Assembly: GCF_014697075.1 (NCBI RefSeq)
Contig: NZ_JACJRE010000001.1
Coordinates: forward strand, 294,301-358,300
Direction of reading: 5' to 3'
From: Tolypothrix sp. FACHB-123
GTDB taxonomy: Bacteria > Cyanobacteriota > Cyanobacteriia > Cyanobacteriales > Nostocaceae
Length of the DNA stretch: 64,000 nucleotides
Shown: one piece after another, positions 10,390-17,471 of the stretch
Layout: each line of letters begins with the position of its first letter
How positions within the stretch are numbered: the stretch's first letter is position 1
Notes under the pieces: generated by a model
Seen by the model: the letters and a program-made list of their open reading frames with translations, nothing else
What the model was told of the DNA's origin: nothing
Database searches by the model: none
Translations under genes and position numbers: made by a program

Positions 10390-10440
10390 AGGAGCAGAGA
10401 TAGCACAATCATTCTCTGCTCCTTTCTCTTCCCTTTGTTG
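10390..10440 (+). terminator. Terminator hairpin between tufA and rpsJ
   Basis: A perfect 11-bp stem (AGGAGCAGAGA at 10390-10400, complement at 10423-10433) with a 22-base loop is followed by a pyrimidine-rich tract. It lies 26 bases after tufA, so rpsJ may be partly uncoupled from the upstream operon. Confidence 0.7.
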
Positions 10441-10537
10441 AAAGGATTGGCAATTGGGAATGGAAATTTATTTTCCCAGTCCCCAGTCTCCAGTTCTTTC
10501 TAATAACTCATACTAACCAGAACCTAGAAAACTAAAG

Positions 10538-10855
10538 ATGGCAACTCTACAGCAGCAGAAAATTAGAATCCGCTTACAAGCTTTCGATCGTCGCTTATTG
10601 GATACATCTTGCGAGAAGATTGTAGACACCGCTAACCGTACCAACGCCACAGCTATTGGGCCCATTCCTTTACCGACAAAACGTAAGATCTATTGTGTAT
10701 TGCGATCGCCTCACGTAGATAAAGATTCCCGAGAACATTTTGAAACTCGCACCCATCGCCGGATCATTGATATCTATCAACCTTCTTCTAAAACTATTGA
10801 TGCGCTGATGAAGTTGGATTTACCATCAGGTGTAGATATCGAAGTAAAGCTATAA
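10538..10855 (+). CDS. rpsJ: 30S ribosomal protein S10 (NusE)
   Basis: S10 (105 residues) is a 30S head protein and, as NusE, a partner of NusB in transcription antitermination. The sequence has the family blocks [21 protein letters not shown] and [13 protein letters not shown]. In cyanobacteria rpsJ follows tufA rather than heading the S10 operon, as seen here. The 174-base gap with a terminator hairpin suggests it is transcribed both by read-through and from its own start. The gene is followed by a Rho-independent terminator. Confidence 0.98.
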   Translation: MATLQQQKIRIRLQAFDRRLLDTSCEKIVDTANRTNATAIGPIPLPTKRKIYCVLRSPHVDKDSREHFETRTHRRIIDIYQPSSKTIDALMKLDLPSGVDIEVKL

Positions 10856-10959
10856 AGTCAAAAGTCTATAGTTAAAAGTTCATAGTCAAGCGCCATTAAC
10901 CTTGACCAATGACCATTGACAAAGCCCATAGTTTGATCTGAGATTTCCTCCGCTCAGAC

Positions 10960-11000
10960 GGCAGTTCCTTTAAGCGGGGGAACCCCACCAACGGACTGCC
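10960..11000. repeat. Dispersed hairpin repeat
   Basis: An outer stem GGCAGT-(T)-CC/GGACTGCC encloses an inner GGGG/CCCC stem. The design resembles the small dispersed palindromic repeats found between genes in Nostoc-type genomes. I saw no second close copy in this window. Confidence 0.5.
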
Positions 11001-11061
11001 TCAACTTTGTAAGAATGACCATTGACCATTGACCCTTGACTGTTGTATTAAGATTGACATT

Positions 11062-11091
11062 GCCCTGAAGTAATCTACCTCAGGGCTTTTT
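11062..11091 (+). terminator. Rho-independent terminator of the str operon
   Basis: A perfect stem GCCCTGA/TCAGGGC (11062-11068, 11080-11086) is directly followed by TTTTTAA, the standard intrinsic terminator layout. Confidence 0.85.
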
Positions 11092-11185
11092 AATTAGCAT
11101 TCAAAACAAATGATAGAATATAGACAAATTACGGGAGAAGCAGAGTACTTTAAATCTTAGAGATTAACTTTATACCAAAGTAATT

Positions 11186-11836
11186 ATGACATCCTCATCT
11201 AGAATTGCAGTTCGCGAACTACCTGTGTTCCCGTTGCCTGATGTAGTTCTTTTTCCCAGCAGACCATTACCTCTGCATATATTTGAATTTCGCTACCGAA
11301 TCATGATGAACACGATTCTCGAAAGCGATCGCAGGTTTGGTGTTTTAATGGTCGATCCAGTCAAAGGTACCATTGCTAATGTTGGTTGCTGTGCAGAAAT
11401 TATTCATTATCAGCGACTGCCAGATGACCGGATGAAGATGTTAACTTTAGGTCAGCAAAGATTCCGTGTTTTAGAATATGTTCGCGAAAAACCTTACCGC
11501 GTAGCTTTAGTTGAGTGGATTGAAGACCAAGCACCAACTAAGGATTTGCGGCCTTTAGCATCTGAAGTTGAACAACTGCTGCGTGATGTTGTGCGTCTTT
11601 CGGCGAAGTTAACAGAACAAAATATTGAATTACCAGAAGATGTCCCCGATTTACCCACAGAATTATCCTATTGGGTAGCCAGTAACCTTTATGGTGTAGC
11701 CTCGGAGCAGCAATCACTACTAGAAATGCGAGATACTGTTGCTCGTCTAAAACGGGAATCAGAAATCTTGACTTCTACCAGAAATCACTTAGCAGCACGT
11801 ACTGTGCTCAAAGACACATTTAACCAAAAGTTATAG
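11186..11836 (+). CDS. LON peptidase substrate-binding domain protein
   Basis: The 216-residue protein is made of the N-terminal (PUA-like plus helical) substrate-binding domain of Lon protease without the ATPase or protease parts. The family start is clear in ELPVFPLPDVVLFPSRPLPLHIFE (about 11-34), with the LTLGQQRFRVLEY strand later. Such stand-alone LON domains are common in cyanobacteria and are presumed to bind unfolded proteins or peptides. No catalytic residues are present or expected. A helical, charged C-terminal part (about 120-210) completes it. Its partner is unknown. Confidence 0.85.
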   Translation: MTSSSRIAVRELPVFPLPDVVLFPSRPLPLHIFEFRYRIMMNTILESDRRFGVLMVDPVKGTIANVGCCAEIIHYQRLPDDRMKMLTLGQQRFRVLEYVREKPYRVALVEWIEDQAPTKDLRPLASEVEQLLRDVVRLSAKLTEQNIELPEDVPDLPTELSYWVASNLYGVASEQQSLLEMRDTVARLKRESEILTSTRNHLAARTVLKDTFNQKL

Positions 11837-11855
11837 GTTAATAGTCAACTGAAAG

Positions 11856-12725
11856 CTAAATAGCGATTGGGAGAATATTATAGCTACCAAAAATTTTGAG
11901 GATTTCTGTGTAGGTATTCAACTGTGCCAAAGCAGATTGCATTTTTGGTGTATCAGCATCTGCTTCTAAATCCATAAAAAATAAATATTCTCCCAATGAG
12001 CGCTTTGTCGGACGAGATTCAATTCGACTGAGATTGATGTCTAGTTGAGCAAATATCTGCAAAGGTTTGACAAGTGCACCAGGTAAATTGGCAGGTAAAC
12101 TAAAAGCCAGTGAAGTATGAGTAGGACTGGTTAAAGATGTTTGGTATGAATTGTCTGTTTCACCTTGACTTATTACCCAAAAGCGAGTGCAGTTTTCTGG
12201 ACGATCGTTAATACCTGTAGCTAAAGTAGGTAGATTGTAAAGTTCAGCTGCTCTCATAGATGCGATCGCCGCTGATGTCATATCTTCCTTAAGTAACTTT
12301 AAGGCTTCCGTTGTTGAATTGCTAGGAATTAGCTGCACAGTCGGGAGAAACTGCTCTAACCATCCTTGACATTGTGCCAAAGCTTGTGGATGTGAATAAA
12401 CAGTTTTGATATCATCTAAACTGGTTGCACAAGAAATTAAAGTGTGGGTTATTGGTAATATCAGCGCTAACTGAATGCGCAAGCTATCCAACACCCATAG
12501 CGCATCCATTGTCATAGTGACACTACCTTCAATCGAATTTTCCACAGGTACAACTGCTAATTGCGTCTGTCCTTGAGCAACAGCTTGGAGTGATTGGGCA
12601 ATGCTAGGATAAGCACATAAAGTAGCTTCAATCCCTGTGCTTTGCTTCAACCAGTTAGCGTAAACAACGGCTGCTTGCTCTGCGTAAGTACCTGGCGGGC
12701 CTAAATGTGCGATTGATAAAGTCAT
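11856..12725 (-). CDS. pheA: Prephenate dehydratase
   Basis: This 289-residue enzyme converts prephenate to phenylpyruvate, the committed step to phenylalanine. The catalytic domain shows VVPVENSIEGSVTMTMD and the TRF motif in NCTRFWVIS, whose threonine is needed for catalysis. The C-terminal ACT domain keeps the GALV-type motif (LPGALVKPL) and ESRP (SRIESRPTK), which form the phenylalanine feedback site, so allosteric inhibition by Phe is expected. It lacks a chorismate mutase domain. It converges with the LON-domain gene, with stops only about 20 bases apart. Confidence 0.95.
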   Translation of the reverse strand: MTLSIAHLGPPGTYAEQAAVVYANWLKQSTGIEATLCAYPSIAQSLQAVAQGQTQLAVVPVENSIEGSVTMTMDALWVLDSLRIQLALILPITHTLISCATSLDDIKTVYSHPQALAQCQGWLEQFLPTVQLIPSNSTTEALKLLKEDMTSAAIASMRAAELYNLPTLATGINDRPENCTRFWVISQGETDNSYQTSLTSPTHTSLAFSLPANLPGALVKPLQIFAQLDINLSRIESRPTKRSLGEYLFFMDLEADADTPKMQSALAQLNTYTEILKIFGSYNILPIAI

Positions 12726-13383
12726 ATCTTTAGCCGAAAAATACGATTTTGAGTGAGAAATACAGTTAGAGTATCATTTGTTATTTGTCAGCAGTTCCTA
12801 GGATTTACGCATCGACAAATAATACTCAATCAGTAGACCAGCACAATTAAATATAACTGGTGTACCCCTCTGGGGAAGCAAGCTACGTGTAGCGTCTCCG
12901 ATAGGAGAGATCTGTGATTTATCCTTAGTTATTTTTACAAAGTTCTGAAAGGAGAAAAGCTCTATTCAGACTTTGGATTTGTTCATTGGTAGGGGTTTGA
13001 GCCAATTGATGTTCCATAACATAGTTTGGTTTATTTCCACATCTTACTAAGGGTAAATTAGGTTACCAAAAACTATTTTTTGGAAAAAATATATTATTCT
13101 TAGCCTTAGATTTAATTGTTCACCAGATTGATGAATAATTATAATATTTGACCTCGATAATCCCTTACATAGTTATTCTATTTTGTCAATCATTACTTTC
13201 AATGATGACTCAGATATTTTTCTATCTAAAGATAGTAATCAGATTATCAAGTTTTTACCCATAAGCGATAGTTTCTGAGCAACAATTATTTTTATAATTA
13301 AATAAGTTTAAACTTTTTACCAGTCAATTTAATTTTTTTTAAAATCTTAAAAAAATTAAATGACAAATTATATTTAACTACTC
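12726..13383. other. AT-rich intergenic region with a dispersed repeat
   Basis: This 658-base divergent spacer separates pheA from the DUF1997 gene. Apart from the dispersed repeat at 12861-12907 I see only AT-rich sequence and no credible gene or RNA. The long run of T and A just upstream of 13384 may hold the DUF1997 gene promoter, but no consensus pair stands out. Confidence 0.5.
12861..12907. repeat. Small dispersed repeat, three stacked hairpins (copy 1)
   Basis: Three small hairpins follow one another: CCCC/GGGG, GCTAC-GT-GTAGC and TCTCC-gata-GGAGA. The first 26 bases of the element (12862-12887) recur exactly, inverted, at 53555-53580. It is typical of mobile-like palindromic repeats of Nostoc-type genomes. 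Confidence 0.75.
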
Positions 13384-13971
13384 ATGACGACCCAGTTTAC
13401 TGCTTCTCAATCGGTTGAAATAGCTGTGCCAAATGAGCCTATTCCCATTCAGCACTACTTGCGTCAACCCCAGCGGCTAGTTCATGCGTTGGTTGATAAT
13501 AATCGCATTCAGCAAATCTCTGAGGAAATATTTCGCTTGAAAATGCGTCCTTTGAGTTTTATGTCACTAAGTATTCAGCCAACTGTAGACATGAGAGTAT
13601 GGGCAGACTCTCAGGGAACTATTTATTTGCGTTCTGTAGGTTGTGAAATTTTAGGTGTTGAGTATATTAATCAACGCTTTGCTCTTAATTTAAAAGGCTA
13701 CCTATCACCATTACAACACAGTACAGGGACTCGTCTACAAGGTAAAGCTGATTTAGAAGTACAGGTAGAACTACCACCACCATTTTGTTTTACTCCTAAA
13801 CCAATTTTAGAAGCTACGGGTAATGGTTTACTCAAAAGCGTGCTGTTGACAGTTAAGCAACGATTGCTACATCAACTGTTAGCAGATTATCGTCGTTGGG
13901 TAAGCGTGCAAACAAAAGAACCAGGGCTAACTGATAACAGCCCAGAATTACCAATTCTCAATATAGAATAA
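13384..13971 (+). CDS. DUF1997 family protein
   Basis: The 195-residue protein belongs to the DUF1997 group found in cyanobacteria and plastid-bearing eukaryotes. It has a lipid-binding-like (START/polyketide-cyclase-like) pattern of strands with a C-terminal helix around KSVLLTVKQRLLHQLLADYRRWV (about 150-172), seen also in paralogues. No signal peptide or membrane segment is visible, so it is probably cytosolic or peripheral. Its function is not established. It stands alone between a long upstream spacer and the convergent rnhB gene. Confidence 0.75.
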   Translation: MTTQFTASQSVEIAVPNEPIPIQHYLRQPQRLVHALVDNNRIQQISEEIFRLKMRPLSFMSLSIQPTVDMRVWADSQGTIYLRSVGCEILGVEYINQRFALNLKGYLSPLQHSTGTRLQGKADLEVQVELPPPFCFTPKPILEATGNGLLKSVLLTVKQRLLHQLLADYRRWVSVQTKEPGLTDNSPELPILNIE

Positions 13972-14111
13972 GCTTTGCCTAAATTCATAAGGTTGGGAAA
14001 TATTCTAAAGAAACGGAGTCAACCGCAAATCAATTAATAAGAAACTCCTTGTTTTCCTATTTCCTATTCCTTTTTTTCAACATCAGAAAGCCGAAAGAAC
14101 AGAATGGTTCT

Positions 14112-14777
14112 TCAGCATGAAATTTGGCAAGGACGAAAAGACTTGCGGTGCAGGGGTGAAGTCCCGTATTTTTGCAGAGCTAGTAAATGCTTTTGGCTAC
14201 CATAACCCTTGTTACTTGTGAGGTTGTACATAGGATATTTTGATGCTAAGCGCAGCACCAAATCGTCACGCCAAACTTTAGCCACAATACTAGCTGCTGC
14301 TATATTCAGCGATCGCTCATCTCCCTTAACTATTGTTTGTTGCGGTATTAGTAAGTCTTTGATTGACTGATTACCATCAATTAAGCAAAGCGTAGGCTGT
14401 ACTTTGAGTTTCAGCACAGCCCGCTTCATTGCCAACAGAGTTGCTTGTAAAATGTTGAGGCGATCGATTTCCGCAGTGGAAGCGAAGCCAATTTTCCAAT
14501 CTATTGCTAAGGTACAAATTTGTTGTGCTAGTTGCGTTCTGCGGGAACTAGACAGCTTTTTGCTATCTTTAATTTTAGCTGCAATTAGTTCCGGCCAAGC
14601 ATCAGCGGGTAGTAACACTGCTGCCGCAACTACAGGGCCAAATAAGGCACCTCGTCCCACTTCATCTACACCTGCCACGGTGGAAGTCCCTGATAAGGCA
14701 GATAACTCCAGCCAATTTAATTCGCTGGGGGATGTTAGGGAGGAAATATCTGCGGCAGCTTGTCTGGTTTTCACCAT
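14112..14777 (-). CDS. rnhB: Ribonuclease HII
   Basis: RNase HII removes RNA from RNA-DNA hybrids and cuts at single ribonucleotides embedded in DNA. The catalytic signature AGVDEVGRGALFGPVVAAAV gives the Asp-Glu pair of the D-E-D-D site; LIDGN and ASIVAKVWRDD supply the remaining acids, and the GYGSQKH motif is present. The chosen ATG at 14777 lies 8 bases after the rne stop codon; an ATG at 14816 would overlap rne by 32 bases and adds 13 residues that match nothing in the family. It is almost certainly co-transcribed with rne. Confidence 0.93.
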   Translation of the reverse strand: MVKTRQAAADISSLTSPSELNWLELSALSGTSTVAGVDEVGRGALFGPVVAAAVLLPADAWPELIAAKIKDSKKLSSSRRTQLAQQICTLAIDWKIGFASTAEIDRLNILQATLLAMKRAVLKLKVQPTLCLIDGNQSIKDLLIPQQTIVKGDERSLNIAAASIVAKVWRDDLVLRLASKYPMYNLTSNKGYGSQKHLLALQKYGTSPLHRKSFRPCQISC

Positions 14778-14784
14778 ATTAAGA

Positions 14785-16923
14785 TTAACTTTCTTCCGTA
14801 GAGCTACTGCCATCAAGTGCGGAAGAACGGCGACGGCGGCGACGGCTGGCGGCAGTGGAACTATTTACTTCAGTTTCATCGGGAATATCAGTAAATCCTG
14901 ATGTTTCAATTACAGGTTCGGGTAAAGGTTGTGGTTCTGGCTCAACTTGTGGTGTAGCTAATTTAACGGCGCTAACTTCACTTTTCGTTCTCTGGGGAGC
15001 GACAGTTGGCTCTAACACTGGTTCAGGGGATGAAGTTGCTACTTGCCCTGGTTGAACAATATTAATAATCACAGACTTGGAATTTTTAACTTCCCGATCT
15101 AATTTCACCAAAGGCGAAACACCCATTAAAGCAAAAACATCTTGCTCTTCTAAAGTCATTTCGACAGTCCTAATTTCCGGTGGTTCTACCACTGGTTTGA
15201 CTGGTTCTACTTTGGTAATTTTTGTTCGTTCTGCTCTTTCACCCCAACTTTGTTTATTGAGGGTAGGTGCCGGTATGTCTGATGTTGTTGCTAGTTCGCT
15301 ATCAGCATCAATTTCTAAGTCTGCTTCGTTACCAAAAGCGAGTGGATTATTAATTACTCTACTTTCATCTTTGCCATTGGGAGTACCGATGCCAATGCGA
15401 CTGCGGCGAGTACGGGTGCGACGTTTATCGCGATCGCTCATTTCTTGATAGCTGGGATGATTCATCAGATTCAGGGCGCTCAAGTCTGAGTCCGTATCAA
15501 ATGGTTCGCCAAAGCCATCGTATGTTTCCCTGGGTTCGGGAATGCGGGCGACTGGTAGCCGTGGTTCTCTGGTTTCTCGGATTTCTCTGGGTTCTCTGGG
15601 TTCTCTTGCTTCTCTTGGTTCTCTATGGGGTAAGACAAAGCGATCGGGAATTTCTGTTGGAGTTGTCGTCGGGATTCTGCTTTCGCTTTCTCCAGGGAGA
15701 CGCACTGTATGCCCTAAACCACCGCAGTGAGAACAAGTTTCTCCAAATAATTCGTAAATATTTTGGCCTTGGCGTTTCCGGGTAAGTTCGACCAAACCTA
15801 ACTCAGTAAGTTGGGCGATTTGCGGACGGGCTTTATCGGCTTTCAGGGCTTTGTTAAAGTGTTCCAGAACTTGCAACTGGTCGCGGCGCGATTCCATATC
15901 AATGAAATCGACTACAATCACTCCAGCAATATTACGCAGGCGCATTTGGCGGGCAATTTCTGTGGCGGCTTCACAGTTTGTCCACAACACTGTTTCTCTG
16001 GCTGTGGCGGAACGTGTAAAGGAGCCGGAGTTAACATCTATAACTGTTAATGCTTCAGTAGGCTGAATGATGATGTATCCCCCAGAAGGTAAGTCTACCC
16101 TTGGTTTGAGGGCTTCTCTAATAGCAGCATTAATGCGGAAGTATTCTAAAATTGGGGAGCGATCGCGATGATGGTCAATTAACAATCCTTGCGGTGTTTG
16201 ACCCCCACTCCAGTTTTGTAAATACTGTTTGACTCGCTTCAAGCCAGTACTAGAATCAACCACAATGCGATTCACGTCTGCACCGTACATATCCCGCAGG
16301 ACACGTTGAATAAAGTCATCATCTCGATTAAGTAAGGCTGGCGCACGGGTAGACTGAGCTTCTTGTTGGATTGCTTCCCATTGCTTCTGCAATACTTCTA
16401 AATCTTCGATTATGGCTTCTTCTGGTTTACCTTCTGCTTCTGTGCGGACTAGTAAACCCATTCCCGCAGGTTTAATTAAAATTGCTAAGGCGCGCAAGCG
16501 GTTTCGTTCGCTTTCACTTTTAATCCGTCGCGACAAATTCACACCTCTGCCATAGGGCATGAGCACTACATAGCGCCCCGGTAAGGTGATGTTACCAGTG
16601 AGCCTGGGGCCTTTGGTTCCCGTTGGCTCTTTCATTACTTGCACCAGTACTTTTTGTTGTGGTGCTAATAATTCTGTAATGGCGGCGGCTGTGCGTTTGA
16701 GTTTTAAAGGCCCCAGGTCAGTGACATGAATAAAACCGTTACGCTCTGGATCGCCAATATTCACAAAGGCTGCATCAATACCCGGTAATACATTTTCCAC
16801 TACACCTAGGTATATGTCACCAATTTGGTGATGACCTGTAGCAACCACAAGTTCTTGTATTTGATCTTCCGAAAAGACAGCCGCGATTTGATGCTGTTCC
16901 GCGATAATAATTTGCTTTGGCAT
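14785..16923 (-). CDS. rne: Ribonuclease E/G
   Basis: This 712-residue endoribonuclease starts mRNA decay and processes rRNA and tRNA. It has an N-terminal S1 domain (about 35-110), a 5' sensor/RNase H-like part, and the DNase I-like catalytic core with Asp296 (TVIDVNSGS) and Asp339 (VVVDFIDME). The Zn-link is Cys397/Cys400 in CSHCGG. The rest (410-690) is a low-complexity tail with an Arg-Glu-Pro repeat stretch near 430-465. The extreme C terminus holds six arginines followed by SSA (694-702), the cyanobacterial nonapeptide reported to recruit polynucleotide phosphorylase. It heads an rne-rnhB operon and is preceded by a 548-base leader-like gap. Confidence 0.96.
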   Translation of the reverse strand: MPKQIIIAEQHQIAAVFSEDQIQELVVATGHHQIGDIYLGVVENVLPGIDAAFVNIGDPERNGFIHVTDLGPLKLKRTAAAITELLAPQQKVLVQVMKEPTGTKGPRLTGNITLPGRYVVLMPYGRGVNLSRRIKSESERNRLRALAILIKPAGMGLLVRTEAEGKPEEAIIEDLEVLQKQWEAIQQEAQSTRAPALLNRDDDFIQRVLRDMYGADVNRIVVDSSTGLKRVKQYLQNWSGGQTPQGLLIDHHRDRSPILEYFRINAAIREALKPRVDLPSGGYIIIQPTEALTVIDVNSGSFTRSATARETVLWTNCEAATEIARQMRLRNIAGVIVVDFIDMESRRDQLQVLEHFNKALKADKARPQIAQLTELGLVELTRKRQGQNIYELFGETCSHCGGLGHTVRLPGESESRIPTTTPTEIPDRFVLPHREPREAREPREPREIRETREPRLPVARIPEPRETYDGFGEPFDTDSDLSALNLMNHPSYQEMSDRDKRRTRTRRSRIGIGTPNGKDESRVINNPLAFGNEADLEIDADSELATTSDIPAPTLNKQSWGERAERTKITKVEPVKPVVEPPEIRTVEMTLEEQDVFALMGVSPLVKLDREVKNSKSVIINIVQPGQVATSSPEPVLEPTVAPQRTKSEVSAVKLATPQVEPEPQPLPEPVIETSGFTDIPDETEVNSSTAASRRRRRRSSALDGSSSTEES

Positions 16924-17471
16924 TCAATTTCCTCAAAAATTTGCAGCACTAACTGGTAAAGGAGGTTTATTATGCCTCTCGCCCCTGCAATCCTTAAAAG
17001 GTGCTGCTGGTAATAAAATTTGTGAATTTCGGCTCTGAGTTAAAGAGCTAGCGATGGTGTGATGGCGTTTACACGCGCGATTATTCCGAAAAGGCTGCAT
17101 ATGTTTAAGCAATTGAATCAACCATCTGTGGTTGATTTTTGATGCTATACCTTTACCATTTAAGTATTAGGTATTCAGCAGTTGTTTTAAAAGCATAGAG
17201 GAAGAGTTGCCGACGAGCCTGTTATTAATGACTGATTCACTAAGTAGCTATAGAGAGTGTGTTCTTTAACCTGCCTCAGTTTTTCCGGGATACTATCCTA
17301 GAAGTTGCACTCTAATATCTTTGCTTTTGACCCTTAACAGGGTAGTGAATCAGCTGATTCAATGCAGCGCCAGAAAATTTCTCTTCATCCCATTCTAACG
17401 CAACCTTGCCAAAAATCAATTCCCACGATGTACCAAGTTAGGGCAACTACTAGCCAGTTACCCTTGACGGA
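16924..17471 (-). promoter_or_regulatory. Long upstream/leader region of rne
   Basis: The 548 bases between rne and the radical SAM gene are not credibly coding; they probably contain the rne promoter and a long 5' untranslated region. Cyanobacterial and proteobacterial rne genes are commonly autoregulated through such leaders; that applies here only by analogy. A 16-bp perfect palindrome lies at 17346-17361. Confidence 0.5.
17346..17361. promoter_or_regulatory. 16-bp palindrome upstream of rne
   Basis: TGAATCAGCTGATTCA is a perfect inverted repeat, about 420 bases upstream of rne and 110 bases beyond the radical SAM stop. It could be an operator; no regulator can be assigned. Confidence 0.35.

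Larger units (their letters stand above)
10856..11185. other. Intergenic repeats between rpsJ and the LON-domain gene
   Basis: This 330-base gap holds TTGACCA-type heptamer repeats (about 10860-10920 and 11014-11042), a structured GC-rich repeat (10960-11000) and a terminator (11062-11091). No gene is visible. Confidence 0.7.

Noticed and set aside
15501-15785. Plus-strand frames opposite rne (also 14855, 15077, 15851)
   Set aside because: They are antisense to conserved rne codons and have Ser/Leu-rich, featureless translations.
16933-17121. A 62-codon minus-strand frame just upstream of rne
   Set aside because: It has no recognisable domain or ribosome binding site; more likely part of the rne leader.
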